A stretch of DNA of 64,000 nucleotides, taken from the NCBI RefSeq assembly GCF_001015055.1, contig NZ_BBWZ01000006.1, positions 163,753 to 227,752 on the forward strand, written 5' to 3'. A program made the position numbers and the translations under genes. Shown piece after piece: positions 44,842 to 54,033 of this stretch. Within the stretch, counting starts at the first letter, position 1, and every line of letters starts with the position of its first letter. The stretch is from Aneurinibacillus tyrosinisolvens. GTDB lineage: Bacteria > Bacillota > Bacilli > Aneurinibacillales > Aneurinibacillaceae. The notes under the pieces were generated by a model. The model saw nothing but the letters and a program-made list of their open reading frames with translations. It was not told where the DNA came from and did not search any database.

Positions 44842-45263
44842 ATGCCTAACCAATGTCCATTTTGCCAGCTTGAAAAAACGTCCGTTGTGCTAGAAAATGA
44901 GCTGGTATTTACTTTTTTTGATAAGTACCCTGTACAGAAAGGTCACCTATTAATCGTTCCGAAACGGCATGTAGAAACGTATTTTGATGCAACTGCAGAG
45001 GAAATCGCTTCTATACATCAACACATCAACTCATTAGACAGGGAAAAGAGCTTATTGATGAGAACTATCTTCCAGATGGCTACAATATTGGGGTAAATGT
45101 AGGGTATTATGGTGGACAAACTGTGGTGCATCTTCATATGCATTTGATTCCACACTATAAAGGGGATATCACCGATCCGCGTGGAGGGATTCCTAAAGCC
45201 ATTCCGAATCTTGTCCCGTATCCTCCCCTAAAAAAGGAGAAAGAAGATGCCGGTTTATCGTAA
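44842..45263 (+). pseudogene. HIT-family hydrolase, frameshifted by a short duplication
   Basis: MPNQCPFCQLEKTSVVLENELVFTFFDKYPVQKGHLLIVPKRHVETYF is a good HIT N-terminus. The frame goes wrong after EEIASIHQ. In another frame it continues LIRQGKELIDENYLPDGYNIGVNVG...TVVHLHMHLIPHYKGD with the catalytic HxHxH. At about 45013-45030 the sequence has CATCAACA directly before CATCAACTC, an 8-bp partial tandem duplication; removing it restores the whole protein (about 137 residues) to the stop at 45263. Confidence 0.78.
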
Positions 45264-45414
45264 GCTTGTTCGTGGTTTTATACCTGCTATCATAGCAGAG
45301 ACGGGAAAAACCTATCAAACACGTAGATTAAGCGAAGAAAAGTACAAAATGGCCTTACAGCAAAAGCTGCAGGAAGAAACGAAAGAGTATATAAGGGCGC
45401 CACATGATGAATAG
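45247..45414 (+). pseudogene. Truncated MazG-like NTP pyrophosphohydrolase
   Basis: 55 residues from ATG 45247 (AAAAAAGGAGAAAGAAG), overlapping the end of the HIT frame. MPVYRKLVRGFIPAIIAETGKTYQTRRLSEEKY...LQEETKEYI matches the N-terminal half of the phosphoribosyl-ATP-pyrophosphohydrolase-like house-cleaning family; the metal-binding second half (usually EELADLLEVI) is missing. Confidence 0.6.
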
Positions 45415-45481
45415 GCCAAAGGTTTATTTTTCCGTTTTGTTGTTTCAAAGGGATCTTCGGACCAAGGATACCGTTTCCCTC

Positions 45482-46807
45482 CTAAATAAAGTGAATTTCC
45501 CCTTCATATAAAGAAGGGGAAATTAGCTGAATCTTTCTACGCAAATTGTTTTTTTCAGAAACACTTTCATATTCCTTAGAAATGTTTATTTCATTATCGA
45601 ATGGGTCGTACATTTTTTCTCGAATAAACAGTGCAGGAAGAAGCCCACTTAGAGCATAGGATATGCCTAGCATAGCAAAGCCGAATCCGATTGACTTGTG
45701 TTCCGCTATGATTCCGATTAAGATAGGTGCTATGGCTGCCCCGAATCGCCCCACATTATATGAACCACCTACAGCCGTGCCACGAATATGGGTCGGAAAA
45801 CTTTCGTTCATATACGTTGCAATGACTGCGTATTGAATACCATAGAGGAACCCAAAAATGGTTAGCAATACGATAATATTGCCTGGTGTATGATAAGTAT
45901 TGATTACTGGCAGGGCAATTGCAGTGGCTAAACCACCAATGACAAACATAGGACGACGACCATATTTATCTGCCAACCAGCCTGTAATGACCTTACCTAA
46001 GATCATTGCCGTATAGGTTCCAACAAGATACCCTGTCATCTTCGTATAGTTGAAACCTAATTCACTTACAATATAAGTCGGCAACCAGGTCCCCACACCG
46101 AAATAACCAAACTGCAAAAATATTGCGGTAAAAGTCCATAACAGGAAAGTACTTCTCGTTTTTGGCTCTTTGAACAAGGTGATCCATTGATTTTTCTTAC
46201 CTGTCCTCGATTTTTGTACTCTTTCTTTCCATCCTTTAGGTTCTGGAATCTTAAATCCTATATAGATAGCAAGAAAGACAGGTAGAATATTCACTAAGTA
46301 AAGAAATCGCCAGCCAAAACTCGGCAAGACCCACCCAGCCAGTAAGGTGATTGCTAAAAATCCCACTGAATAGGCTGCTTGGAGTGAACCTAGAATCGTC
46401 GTTCGTTTTTTGGTTGGTACATACTCAGCCATAAGCATCGTAATTACAGTATATTCCGCTCCTATCCCTATAGCAGAAATGGTCCGGAGCATTAAAAATT
46501 GTTCGTATGTTTGTGCAAAGGCAAGTAAGGTTGTACCAATAGAGAAAACGACCATCATCCATGCTGCAATTCGTACTCGACCATATCGGTCTGACAACCA
46601 ACCGCCAGCGATCCCGCCGATGGCCATGCCCACTAAGGACCACGTACCAAGCAACCCTGCTTCTCCTTTACTAATGTGAAATTCTTGCATTAGCTTGGAA
46701 AGAGTTAATGAAAGAATTTGCATGTCCATGCCGTCAAAAATGAGGCCCAGAAAACATGAGATGAATACGGTAATCCAAATTGGTTTTGAAGGGCTCTTTG
46801 CCACCAT
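45482..46807 (-). CDS. MFS transporter, aromatic acid:H+ symporter type
   Basis: 441 residues from ATG 46807 (AAAAAAGGCGGTGTT upstream; longer in-frame starts lack a site). FLGLIFDGMDMQILSLTLSKL in helix 1, GGWLSDRYGRVRIA in loop 2-3 and GWLADKYGRRPMF in loop 8-9 fit the AAHS family (PcaK/BenK/TpaK/NiaP). Fourth gene of the ring-hydroxylating dioxygenase operon, so probably the importer of the aromatic acid that the operon degrades. Confidence 0.87.
   Translation of the reverse strand: MVAKSPSKPIWITVFISCFLGLIFDGMDMQILSLTLSKLMQEFHISKGEAGLLGTWSLVGMAIGGIAGGWLSDRYGRVRIAAWMMVVFSIGTTLLAFAQTYEQFLMLRTISAIGIGAEYTVITMLMAEYVPTKKRTTILGSLQAAYSVGFLAITLLAGWVLPSFGWRFLYLVNILPVFLAIYIGFKIPEPKGWKERVQKSRTGKKNQWITLFKEPKTRSTFLLWTFTAIFLQFGYFGVGTWLPTYIVSELGFNYTKMTGYLVGTYTAMILGKVITGWLADKYGRRPMFVIGGLATAIALPVINTYHTPGNIIVLLTIFGFLYGIQYAVIATYMNESFPTHIRGTAVGGSYNVGRFGAAIAPILIGIIAEHKSIGFGFAMLGISYALSGLLPALFIREKMYDPFDNEINISKEYESVSEKNNLRRKIQLISPSLYEGEIHFI
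45494..45524 (-). terminator. Terminator overlapping the MFS gene end
   Basis: Perfect 12-bp arms AATTTCCCCTTC and GAAGGGGAAATT with a 7-nt loop, located inside the last codons of the minus-strand MFS gene and followed by CACTTTATTT. Confidence 0.7.
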
Positions 46808-46934
46808 AACACCGCCTTTTTTATTTGACTTTGTTAAAATAAAACAACAGAAGTAAGACAAAAAGGTCTTGGTATACATAAAGAGGGAAAGCAAAGGCGA
46901 GATGGAACTCCTCACTTCCACAATTTTTTGTGCT

Positions 46935-47426
46935 TTAAATCGGTGTCACGAGCAAAGTCGGTATAACCAATGAATCATAGACTACCTTTTTTTCCTTGAA
47001 TTTTGCCTGGTTTCCTTCGAAAATCACGGTATCAATATATCTTCCTACATTATAAACTTCTGAATATCCATCAAGTCGAGTTTGAAAGACGGCATAGTTT
47101 GTATGGACCGTATAGGTATCCTCGACCCGGTCAACAATGCGGATACTACTCACAAGGTGGCGGTACACGTGTGCTTCGAAAATGTTCGCTTGACGGTGCG
47201 CCGTAACCCGGTCCTTGAGCATCCCTTTGCTATCGCAATAGATAATCGAGGCCGGCATATTTCGTTCGTGATTCTCTCGAGAAATAATTTGATAGAGACA
47301 TTCTTCTGCAAAAAATTCTGGCCACTTCTCCAGATGGTTTTCGTCAATGCATTGAACATAGGCATGAATGAGTTCCTCGATTTCAGCCTGAATTTCTCGT
47401 AGCTCTTTCAACTGTATTACTTCCAT
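46935..47426 (-). CDS. Ring-hydroxylating dioxygenase beta subunit (TphA3-like)
   Basis: 163 residues, NTF2-like fold. IDENHLEKWPEFFAEECLYQI, DSKGMLKDRVTAHRQANIFEAHVYRHLVSS are conserved features of these small subunits and closely resemble terephthalate dioxygenase TphA3 as I recall it. Structural partner of the alpha subunit encoded 23 bases upstream on the same strand. Confidence 0.87.
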   Translation of the reverse strand: MEVIQLKELREIQAEIEELIHAYVQCIDENHLEKWPEFFAEECLYQIISRENHERNMPASIIYCDSKGMLKDRVTAHRQANIFEAHVYRHLVSSIRIVDRVEDTYTVHTNYAVFQTRLDGYSEVYNVGRYIDTVIFEGNQAKFKEKKVVYDSLVIPTLLVTPI

Positions 47427-47449
47427 CCTCTTTTCACCCTCTCAATATA

Positions 47450-48706
47450 TTATAAACCCATGAATTGTCGATAGTTCTTCCAAAACCCGCGAATGGAACT
47501 CTCAGTGGCCCGGAACGGTTGACTTTCTACCCCTGTTCCGCCCATTTCAACAAACGATAGTTCTTTTTCCCCACCAACAATTCCTTTTTGCACTAACTCT
47601 CCAACTCCGCCATCCTCCAAGGAAACAAAGCCTGCGGGCCCTACTAAATTCGATTGTTTCAAGCGAATTTTCGTCATTTCCTCCTCATCATCAGCAAAAC
47701 CAAGGTATGTCCAGACCAATTCAGAGGAATCCACCCCTTTAGGGAGAAGCTGGCGAACAGCAAGGGCATTGTGAATTTGCTGTACAATCATGTTAGGAAA
47801 CAATGATTGAATTGCTAGGGTAATGCCATCAGCAAATTCATTGCGGCCTATAAGGAGAGATGGATCCTCCAGGTTATACTTGGAAGAATAGGAACGCAAA
47901 TTGGAGTTCTTATATGCCTCCGTATCTTCATTGAGACTTCCATACGTATAGCTGACATGATGGCGACCCGTTTCATCCAAATCAATCCCCCCTCGCTGAG
48001 ACAAGCGATTTACTCCGAAGGTTGAAAAAAATAGGTGCAGCAGGCTTGCATGATAAGAATCTTTCACATTTTCAAAATATAGTTTCCAATTATTTTTCAT
48101 TAGTTGGCGTTGATAGCCAAGAATTTTTACGGGTCGGCTGAATATTCGAGACAAATAATCACACATCTTTTCTCCCAAATAATCTTGTACCGGTTCGATT
48201 TGATGATCAAAGGAACCGAAAATCACGCCCAAATGGGTATCTACATTCACCTTTTGCAACGAATGTTTTCCCATATCAAATCCTTCCGGCATTCCGCCTT
48301 GTCCACTTACCCCATTTTTAAAGGGGACGCCTTTTAAATCTCCTTTCGTGTCATAGACCCATGCATGATAGACACAAGTGAACGTTTTTGCATTCCCGCA
48401 TTTGTCCATACACACCGTAGCGCCGCGATGTGCACAGCGATTGACGAAAGCCCGGATGGAACCGTCAGTATCCCGCGTTACGACAACTGGCGTATCCCCT
48501 ATATAAGTGGTTTTATAATCACCATGGTTTGGAATTTCTACTTCCAAGCCTAAATAATTCCATGTCGATCCTCTAAAAATGCTTTCCATTTCTCTTTTGT
48601 AAATTTCCTGATCCGCATAAACCTGATAAGGTATCCGGCTTTCTCCTTCCTTCGGCCAGATCAAATCATTCCTTTTGAGTTCTTTTGCTGTCGTCATATC
48701 GAACAA
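47450..48706 (-). CDS. Rieske ring-hydroxylating dioxygenase alpha subunit (terephthalate dioxygenase TphA2-like)
   Basis: 418 residues (TTG 48706; ATG 48697 is an alternative start). Rieske [2Fe-2S] ligands Cys91-x-His93 and Cys111-x2-His114. The mononuclear iron ligands lie in YFENVKDSYHASLLH (Asp216, His219, His224). The segments GVSGQGGMP, NRLSQRGGI, VRQLLPKGVDSSELVWTYLG and RGFWKNYRQFMG match Comamonas TphA2 closely from memory. It would add O2 across the ring of an aromatic acid to give a cis-diol, electrons coming from a reductase that is not encoded in this window. Confidence 0.88.
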   Translation of the reverse strand: MFDMTTAKELKRNDLIWPKEGESRIPYQVYADQEIYKREMESIFRGSTWNYLGLEVEIPNHGDYKTTYIGDTPVVVTRDTDGSIRAFVNRCAHRGATVCMDKCGNAKTFTCVYHAWVYDTKGDLKGVPFKNGVSGQGGMPEGFDMGKHSLQKVNVDTHLGVIFGSFDHQIEPVQDYLGEKMCDYLSRIFSRPVKILGYQRQLMKNNWKLYFENVKDSYHASLLHLFFSTFGVNRLSQRGGIDLDETGRHHVSYTYGSLNEDTEAYKNSNLRSYSSKYNLEDPSLLIGRNEFADGITLAIQSLFPNMIVQQIHNALAVRQLLPKGVDSSELVWTYLGFADDEEEMTKIRLKQSNLVGPAGFVSLEDGGVGELVQKGIVGGEKELSFVEMGGTGVESQPFRATESSIRGFWKNYRQFMGL

Positions 48707-48716
48707 GCTCCCTTCA

Positions 48717-49739
48717 TCAATGGTTTTCTATTCGGTCACTCATTTTGGATTTTACAGTACTGAGTAGCTGGATGGTTTTCCACAAACCAGTTGGATCGGC
48801 AATTCCTTTTCCGGCAATATCCGGTGCGCTTCCATGGCCAATGGAAGAAAAAAGGATGGGTGTTCCAATCGTTAGTGCTGCCATTTGTTTAAACGCTTTC
48901 ATTTTCATGGGAATATGGGCCTGATCATGATACATGGCCAGATAAATATCGTAATTACCAAATTCAGCAAACAATGTATCACTGGCAAATGGCCCCTCAA
49001 CATTCATACCAGCCGCTTGAGCCTGGGTAATTGCAGGTATAATTTCATTTTGTTCCTCTAGACCGAACAACCCCCCCTCACCTGCATGAGGATTTAGACC
49101 AGCTACAGCTATCTTCGGGTGATCTAACCCCAGCATTCTGCCGGCATAATCGGAAGCTTGAATAGCCTTGAAGATAAGAGGATGCTTTACCAATTCCAAT
49201 GCTCTTCGCATCGGCACATGAAGGGTAGCATTAACCACACGAAAATGGTCACTCACCAGCATCAAGAACGTTTCTTCTTCCTTTGTTCCGGTTAGTCGGG
49301 CGATTAAACTGGGATACCCGTCAAAGAAAAGTCCTGCTTTTTCTACGGCCGATTTGGTATGCGGACCGCCTATCACTGCATCCACTTCGCCCTTTACCGC
49401 TAAATCTACAGCTAGTTTCGTATAATCGACCATTGCCATGCCTGTCATGGAGTCCCCTTCACCGAATTGGAAATGGCTCATATCGATTGTATCCAAATGG
49501 AACAGGTCAATCACACCTGGTGTAAATTCTGCTTGGCTGATTTTGATAATCGGATTTAGTTGAAGCGGCAGTTGAAACCTTTCTACATAAAAGGAAAGCA
49601 GGTTTCGATCTCCGATTAATACAGGATTGCATGATCTGTATACCCATTCCTCTTGTAAAGCCTTTAGGGCAATTTCCGGCCCAATTCCGGCAGCATCTCC
49701 GATGGTAATCGCTAGTATTGGTTTTGCAAAAAAATTCAT
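48717..49739 (-). CDS. PdxA-family dehydrogenase (TphB-like cis-diol dehydrogenase)
   Basis: 340 residues. PdxA fold: ITIGDAAGIGPEIALKAL at the start, GPHTKSAVEKAGLFFDGYPSLIARLTG, VAGLNPHAGEGGLFG and YHDQAHIPMKM with the metal-binding His and Asp residues. Co-encoded with a Rieske oxygenase, the TphB role (decarboxylating dehydrogenation of the dihydrodiol dicarboxylate to protocatechuate) is more likely than vitamin B6 synthesis. The C-terminal SSIGHGSAPDIAGKGIADPTG fits both. Starts after AAAGGAGGTCAGAT; first gene of the minus-strand operon. Confidence 0.85.
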   Translation of the reverse strand: MNFFAKPILAITIGDAAGIGPEIALKALQEEWVYRSCNPVLIGDRNLLSFYVERFQLPLQLNPIIKISQAEFTPGVIDLFHLDTIDMSHFQFGEGDSMTGMAMVDYTKLAVDLAVKGEVDAVIGGPHTKSAVEKAGLFFDGYPSLIARLTGTKEEETFLMLVSDHFRVVNATLHVPMRRALELVKHPLIFKAIQASDYAGRMLGLDHPKIAVAGLNPHAGEGGLFGLEEQNEIIPAITQAQAAGMNVEGPFASDTLFAEFGNYDIYLAMYHDQAHIPMKMKAFKQMAALTIGTPILFSSIGHGSAPDIAGKGIADPTGLWKTIQLLSTVKSKMSDRIENH

Positions 49740-49775
49740 ATCTGACCTCCTTTCTTGATTTATTCTGAATAGTCA

Positions 49776-49804
49776 TTGAATTAATTCTGTTTACATTATA
49801 AAAT
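49776..49804 (+). promoter_or_regulatory. Promoter for the IclR gene
   Basis: TTGAAT, 17-bp spacer, TAAAAT in the 150-bp divergent region between the pdxA-like and iclR-type genes. Near it are AT-rich inverted repeats (ATTCTGAAT ... ATTCAGAAT-like) that could bind the IclR protein. Confidence 0.5.
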
Positions 49805-49891
49805 CAATTACAATAATAAAAATATGTGTTTTTCGCTATCCGAAACAATAGGTATTTTTTTTGGGGGGAATGGAGAAAGGAGAAAGGACGA

Positions 49892-50686
49892 ATGGGACAA
49901 CCAGAATTACTTGCTTCCGTTCAGAATGCAATACGAGTTATGAGGGAATTTTCCTTTGATGAGCCAGAGCTAGGAATTACAGAGTTAAGCCATCGGTTGG
50001 ACTTATCAAAGAGTGCCGTTTACCGGATTTTACAAACTTTATGTGCAGAGGATATCCTTCAGCAAAATCCGAAAACACGAAAATACTATTTGGGTATCAC
50101 TGCTTTTGAGATTGGCTGTGTCGTTTACCATGATATTGAAGTGTGCCAAGTGGCTTTTCCTCTACTGAACAAACTGATGAATACTGTTCGCGGTGTCATC
50201 CAACTTGTTATGTATGACCATGGGAGCGTCATTTATTTGCTTAAACTGCCCGAAGACCGAGAAACACAAATTTTTAATCGAATGGGCAAGCGTGTTCCTG
50301 CCTATGCTACGGCTTCTGGTAAAGTCTTATTGGCCTTTCAGAATGAAAGAGAAAGGGAGCGGGTATGTTCAGGGAAACTCCAACCGCTCACTTCCAATAC
50401 CATCACCAACCAGAAAGAACTTGAAGACGAATTAAATCTAATCCAAGAAAAGGGCTATGCCCTATCCAAAGAAGAATTTAGGTTCGGGATGTACTCGGTA
50501 GCTGTACCTATTTTTGATGAAATGACCAAACAAATTATTGCTGCAATTAGTATCACAGGACCAAGAAACTTGTTCTCCCATTCACAAATGCAGGCCAATG
50601 TAAAAGAGATGAAATATTATAGTCGTTTAATTTCTGAACAGCTTAGCCCACGTGAAGGAGGAAGATCTTCCGTAAATTCGCTTTAA
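49892..50686 (+). CDS. IclR-family transcriptional regulator
   Basis: 264 residues from ATG 49892 (GAGAAAGGAGAAAGGACGA). N-terminal winged helix (LGITELSHRLDLSKSAVYRILQTLCAEDIL) and IclR effector domain (GKRVPAYATASGKVLLAF, SKEEFRFGMYSVAVPIFD). Divergent from the ring-hydroxylating operon and surely its regulator; TphR and TpaR of terephthalate operons are also IclR proteins. Confidence 0.88.
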   Translation: MGQPELLASVQNAIRVMREFSFDEPELGITELSHRLDLSKSAVYRILQTLCAEDILQQNPKTRKYYLGITAFEIGCVVYHDIEVCQVAFPLLNKLMNTVRGVIQLVMYDHGSVIYLLKLPEDRETQIFNRMGKRVPAYATASGKVLLAFQNERERERVCSGKLQPLTSNTITNQKELEDELNLIQEKGYALSKEEFRFGMYSVAVPIFDEMTKQIIAAISITGPRNLFSHSQMQANVKEMKYYSRLISEQLSPREGGRSSVNSL

Positions 50687-51707
50687 TCTATGCCGACGGT
50701 TAGTTTTAATACACAAATACGTTCTCGGCTTTTCATTTCGTTTTTGTCTCCGATAAGGTGAGAAGTTTTGATTTACCCCTTAATGACATTGTTTGCCTTT
50801 ATACAACAGTTATCGTTATCGCAGTCCTTTCCTGTTGTCGTCGTATAAGTGATTAATTTCGGCCTGGCACGGCTAATAAAGAAAGGGAATTTACACTAGG
50901 AATGTAGCAGATTATTCATGAATGCACGAGTGGTGTACCCGTACTCTTTCATCTTGAGCGAATTTCACTTTACTTCTGCTAAATAATGTACTCTAGTTGT
51001 CCCCATAAATACAAAATACCTTTTCTAAATTGCCTAATTATAGTTCGGATTCCAAATCCACATTTTTCCTTTTTATCGATCCCTGATATGATATGACAGA
51101 AGTTTATTAAAGCACATCAGAAAGGTTGGATTAAAACGAGGGAAAATATTACGAATTTCACTAAAGGAATTACATTCGGGTTAATAGGAGTAACAGGAAT
51201 TGTTTTAGGACCTATTATGATAATTCGGAATAGATAGTAAAGAGGAAGAGTGGTAAATATCAAGAGTAAAAAACACCCAACATTGTATGAATTGTAACCC
51301 GAATAAAGTACACTTTAAAAAAGTCCCTTATTCAGGTTACAGTTCCATCAGATATACATAGTTTTTTAAAGTGATTATTTTACCGTTTTTTTCTGTGCTT
51401 GTATTGATTGCTCTTTTGATTTGTTTACTAATGGTTGAAAGATAACGATGAAATCTAGATAAAAACTAAATACAGCGGACATCCTGACAGACATCCTACT
51501 TGACTTTGAAGGGCAAGCGAGGGTAAATAATCTGCATATAAATACATGAAATATCTATGAGTGTATAAACAAGAAGACTGCTGATATGTTACCGAACAGG
51601 CCGTTATCAAACACTATATGAGTTAAAAAATGCCTAAGATCTTTTTGGTATTGCAAATTACAATCACAATTTAAGAACTATAAAGACTGTTTTTTAAGAA
51701 AAATTCA
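50687..51707. other. 1-kb gene-poor stretch with debris
   Basis: AT-rich and full of stops. A short open stretch at about 51136-51239 (TRENITNFTKGITFGLIGVTGIVLGPIMIIRNR) looks like a membrane-helix fragment but has no usual start codon. Another hydrophobic stretch (IILPFFSVLVLIALLICLLMVER) lies at about 51370-51445. Both are probably remnants of lost genes. Confidence 0.45.
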
Positions 51708-52355
51708 TTATGCGTCCCCATAATCTTCTAACATAGTGCGTTTTGCAATCTCAATGTGTTCTTCTAGCAATTCTTCGGCTTTTTTGCGATCCTTACGTTG
51801 TATAGCAAATAATATTTCTTTATGCTGTTCATTTGAAGAATAGGGTCGTTCAACGTTTTTACTTGTTAGAACAGAAAACCATTGGATTAAGTACTCTAAA
51901 CTCCCCATAATCTTAAAAATATAGTTGTTCTTTGAAAGATTAATAATAGTAGAATGGAAATTCCTATCTATAGAAAAATACCCCTGATAATTATCTTCAA
52001 GTAAGTGTTTAGAAGCAAAGTTTACTTCCCTTAGTAAATCATCTACCATTTGTTCAGAGAAAGAATCAAAAGATAAATCCAACGCCAGACATTCTACTGC
52101 TTTCCTAACATCATAAACATCCATAATATTTTTGGAATTAGGTCTACTAACAAACGTTCCTAAACGAGGTTTAACTTCAACAAGTCCATCCTGTTGAAGT
52201 CGGTTAATGGCATACCTTAGTGGGGTAGGACTAATGCCCATTTCTTCACAATGTAAATCATAATTAATCCGTTCTCCTGGTTCTAATTCTTTATTGATAA
52301 TTTTGCTTCTCATTTCTAGGTAAACCCGATCAGTAAGATTCGATGTATCAATCAT
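51708..52355 (-). CDS. GntR-family regulator (FCD subfamily)
   Basis: 215 residues. N-terminal winged helix (GERINYDLHCEEMGISPTPLRYAINRLQQDGLVEVKPRLGTFV) and an all-helical FCD ligand domain with metal-site residues (DVRKAVECLALDL, IDRNFHSTIINLS, EQHKEILFAIQRKD). Divergent from the D-serine-dehydratase-like operon at 52809 and likely its repressor; the large palindrome at 52660-52695 is the candidate operator. Confidence 0.87.
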   Translation of the reverse strand: MIDTSNLTDRVYLEMRSKIINKELEPGERINYDLHCEEMGISPTPLRYAINRLQQDGLVEVKPRLGTFVSRPNSKNIMDVYDVRKAVECLALDLSFDSFSEQMVDDLLREVNFASKHLLEDNYQGYFSIDRNFHSTIINLSKNNYIFKIMGSLEYLIQWFSVLTSKNVERPYSSNEQHKEILFAIQRKDRKKAEELLEEHIEIAKRTMLEDYGDA

Positions 52356-52626
52356 TTATTTAACCTCCCCATCAATTGGAAAACGGACAGACTTTTGCCT
52401 TGTGTAATTCATGCATTTATTTAGTCAATCATAATGTTTTAAAGCAAAAGTGCCGAACAATTTTATAATCGCAACAGCATTATTAACATTTTTTATAATT
52501 ATATACAATTCACCTACGATGCAAAATATTAGATATTACATATAAATCTTTATGGTTAGGAAATTGTTCACATAAAACGAAAATGAAAACTGAAAATATT
52601 GATTATAATAAATATTTAAAAAATTG

Positions 52627-52695
52627 TTGACAATTTCTAAAAATATTTTACAATGATTACATACGAAAGATCTGATGTATCAGATCTTTCGTATG
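52627..52695 (+). promoter_or_regulatory. Promoter with a 36-bp perfect palindrome at the start point
   Basis: TTGACA at 52627-52632, 16-bp spacer, TACAAT at 52649-52654. From 52660 to 52695 runs a perfect palindrome of two 16-nt arms (CATACGAAAGATCTGA and its complement) around TGTA. It begins at the expected +1 of the operon. It can serve as operator for the divergent GntR protein or form a 5' hairpin in the message. The rest of 52.36-52.8 kb has no gene. Confidence 0.65.
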
Positions 52696-52808
52696 ATTTT
52701 ACATAATACGCTTTATATTTTTTATGTTTCAAGGCCCATATTTTGTAACTTTTTAGATAAAATAAGAATTCAAAAAAAATTATTAAACTTGGGAGAAGGA
52801 GGAAGGTT

Positions 52809-53897
52809 ATGGTTAATAAATTATCAACTCCAGTGGTTATTGTTGATTTAGATATCGTTGAGAAAAATATTAGTAAGATGGCCGAAAAAGTAAAAAAAGC
52901 AGGCATAAAGCATCGACCACATATAAAAACTCACAAATCGGTTTATTTTGCCAAGATGCAACAACGTGCTGGTATATCGGGAATCACCTGCGCAAAGTTA
53001 GGGGAAGCCGAAATTATGGCAGAGGCTGGATTCAACGATATATTGATAGCATTCCCGATTGTTGGCGAAGACAAGTTAGAACGTTTTTATCAACTGGCTA
53101 AAAAGATAAATGTAAGGACTTGTATTGATAGTATAGATGTGGCTCAATCCCTATCTAATATTGGAGCAAAGCTAAATAAACCTATACAAGTTTATATTGA
53201 AGTTGATGGAGGGATTCATCGTTGTGGCAGACAGCCAGGAGAGGATACACTCCAATTCGCTAATTTAATTAAAAATTTACCTGGAATAAAGATTATTGGT
53301 TTATTAACATATGCCGGTCAAATCTACAGTAAAGGAACTTTTGATGAAATAGCTAAAATGGCTGAGGAGGAAGCTAAAACAATTAAACAGACTGCAGATA
53401 TTCTGCGTAATGCTGGTTTCTCTATACAAGCAGTTAGCGCAGGGTCATCTATCTCCTCTAAATTTGTGGAAAATATGGAGGGTGTTACAGAAGTTCGAGC
53501 TGGTAATTATATTTTCAATGATGTATCACAGCTTTCAACTGGTATGGTAACAATTGATGAGTGTGCATTACGTGTAATAGCAACGGTGGTAAGTACACCT
53601 TCACCAGGAAAAGCCATCATTGATGCAGGTTCGAAAACGTTAACTACAGATACAACTCATTTTGGGAATGGTTTTGGTTACATAATTGAACACCCGGGAG
53701 TCGAAATTTTCAAACTAAATGAAGAACATGGTTTTTTACGCTTTGACCCATCTGTTCAACTCCATATTGGTCAGCGGTTAACTATAATTCCAAATCATGC
53801 CTGTGTTATTCCTAATTTATGTGATGAATTGATAGGTGTTAGAGGGGGAGAAATAATTCAAAGTATTCCTGTTGATGCCAGGGGTAAAAACAAATAA
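52809..53897 (+). CDS. D-serine dehydratase / D-threonine aldolase family PLP enzyme (second copy)
   Basis: 362 residues. Fold-type III PLP enzyme with RPHIKTHK and the metal motif PNHACV (His330, Cys332), again the HxC of D-serine dehydratases. Clearly paralogous to the gene at 11627 but diverged (AT-rich codons here). Starts after GAGAAGGAGGAAGGTT. Downstream sits a RidA gene, as in the other cluster. Likely removes water/ammonia from a D-configured beta-hydroxy amino acid. Confidence 0.85.
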   Translation: MVNKLSTPVVIVDLDIVEKNISKMAEKVKKAGIKHRPHIKTHKSVYFAKMQQRAGISGITCAKLGEAEIMAEAGFNDILIAFPIVGEDKLERFYQLAKKINVRTCIDSIDVAQSLSNIGAKLNKPIQVYIEVDGGIHRCGRQPGEDTLQFANLIKNLPGIKIIGLLTYAGQIYSKGTFDEIAKMAEEEAKTIKQTADILRNAGFSIQAVSAGSSISSKFVENMEGVTEVRAGNYIFNDVSQLSTGMVTIDECALRVIATVVSTPSPGKAIIDAGSKTLTTDTTHFGNGFGYIIEHPGVEIFKLNEEHGFLRFDPSVQLHIGQRLTIIPNHACVIPNLCDELIGVRGGEIIQSIPVDARGKNK

Positions 53898-53912
53898 AGG
53901 GGGAATTTTTTA

Positions 53913-53972
53913 ATGAAATTCAAGAAGGACCCCCCGAACAAATTTTCACATCGCCGAAGGAAGAAAGAATAA
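53913..53972 (+). CDS. Tiny open frame with a good ribosome site
   Basis: 19 codons (MKFKKDPPNKFSHRRRKKE) behind AAAGGGGGAATTTTTTA. Very basic. It looks like the start of a gene whose body was deleted, since the site is strong and the peptide ends abruptly, but a real small protein cannot be excluded. Confidence 0.25.
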   Translation: MKFKKDPPNKFSHRRRKKE

Positions 53973-54033
53973 AAAACTTTCTACATTCAGTGATTGAAAA
54001 ATAAAATTTATAAATGGAAAAGGAGTAACGAAA

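Noticed and set aside
51136..51239. Small membrane protein gene in the 1-kb gap
   Set aside because: The open stretch lacks ATG, GTG or TTG in frame after the preceding stop; more likely a remnant.
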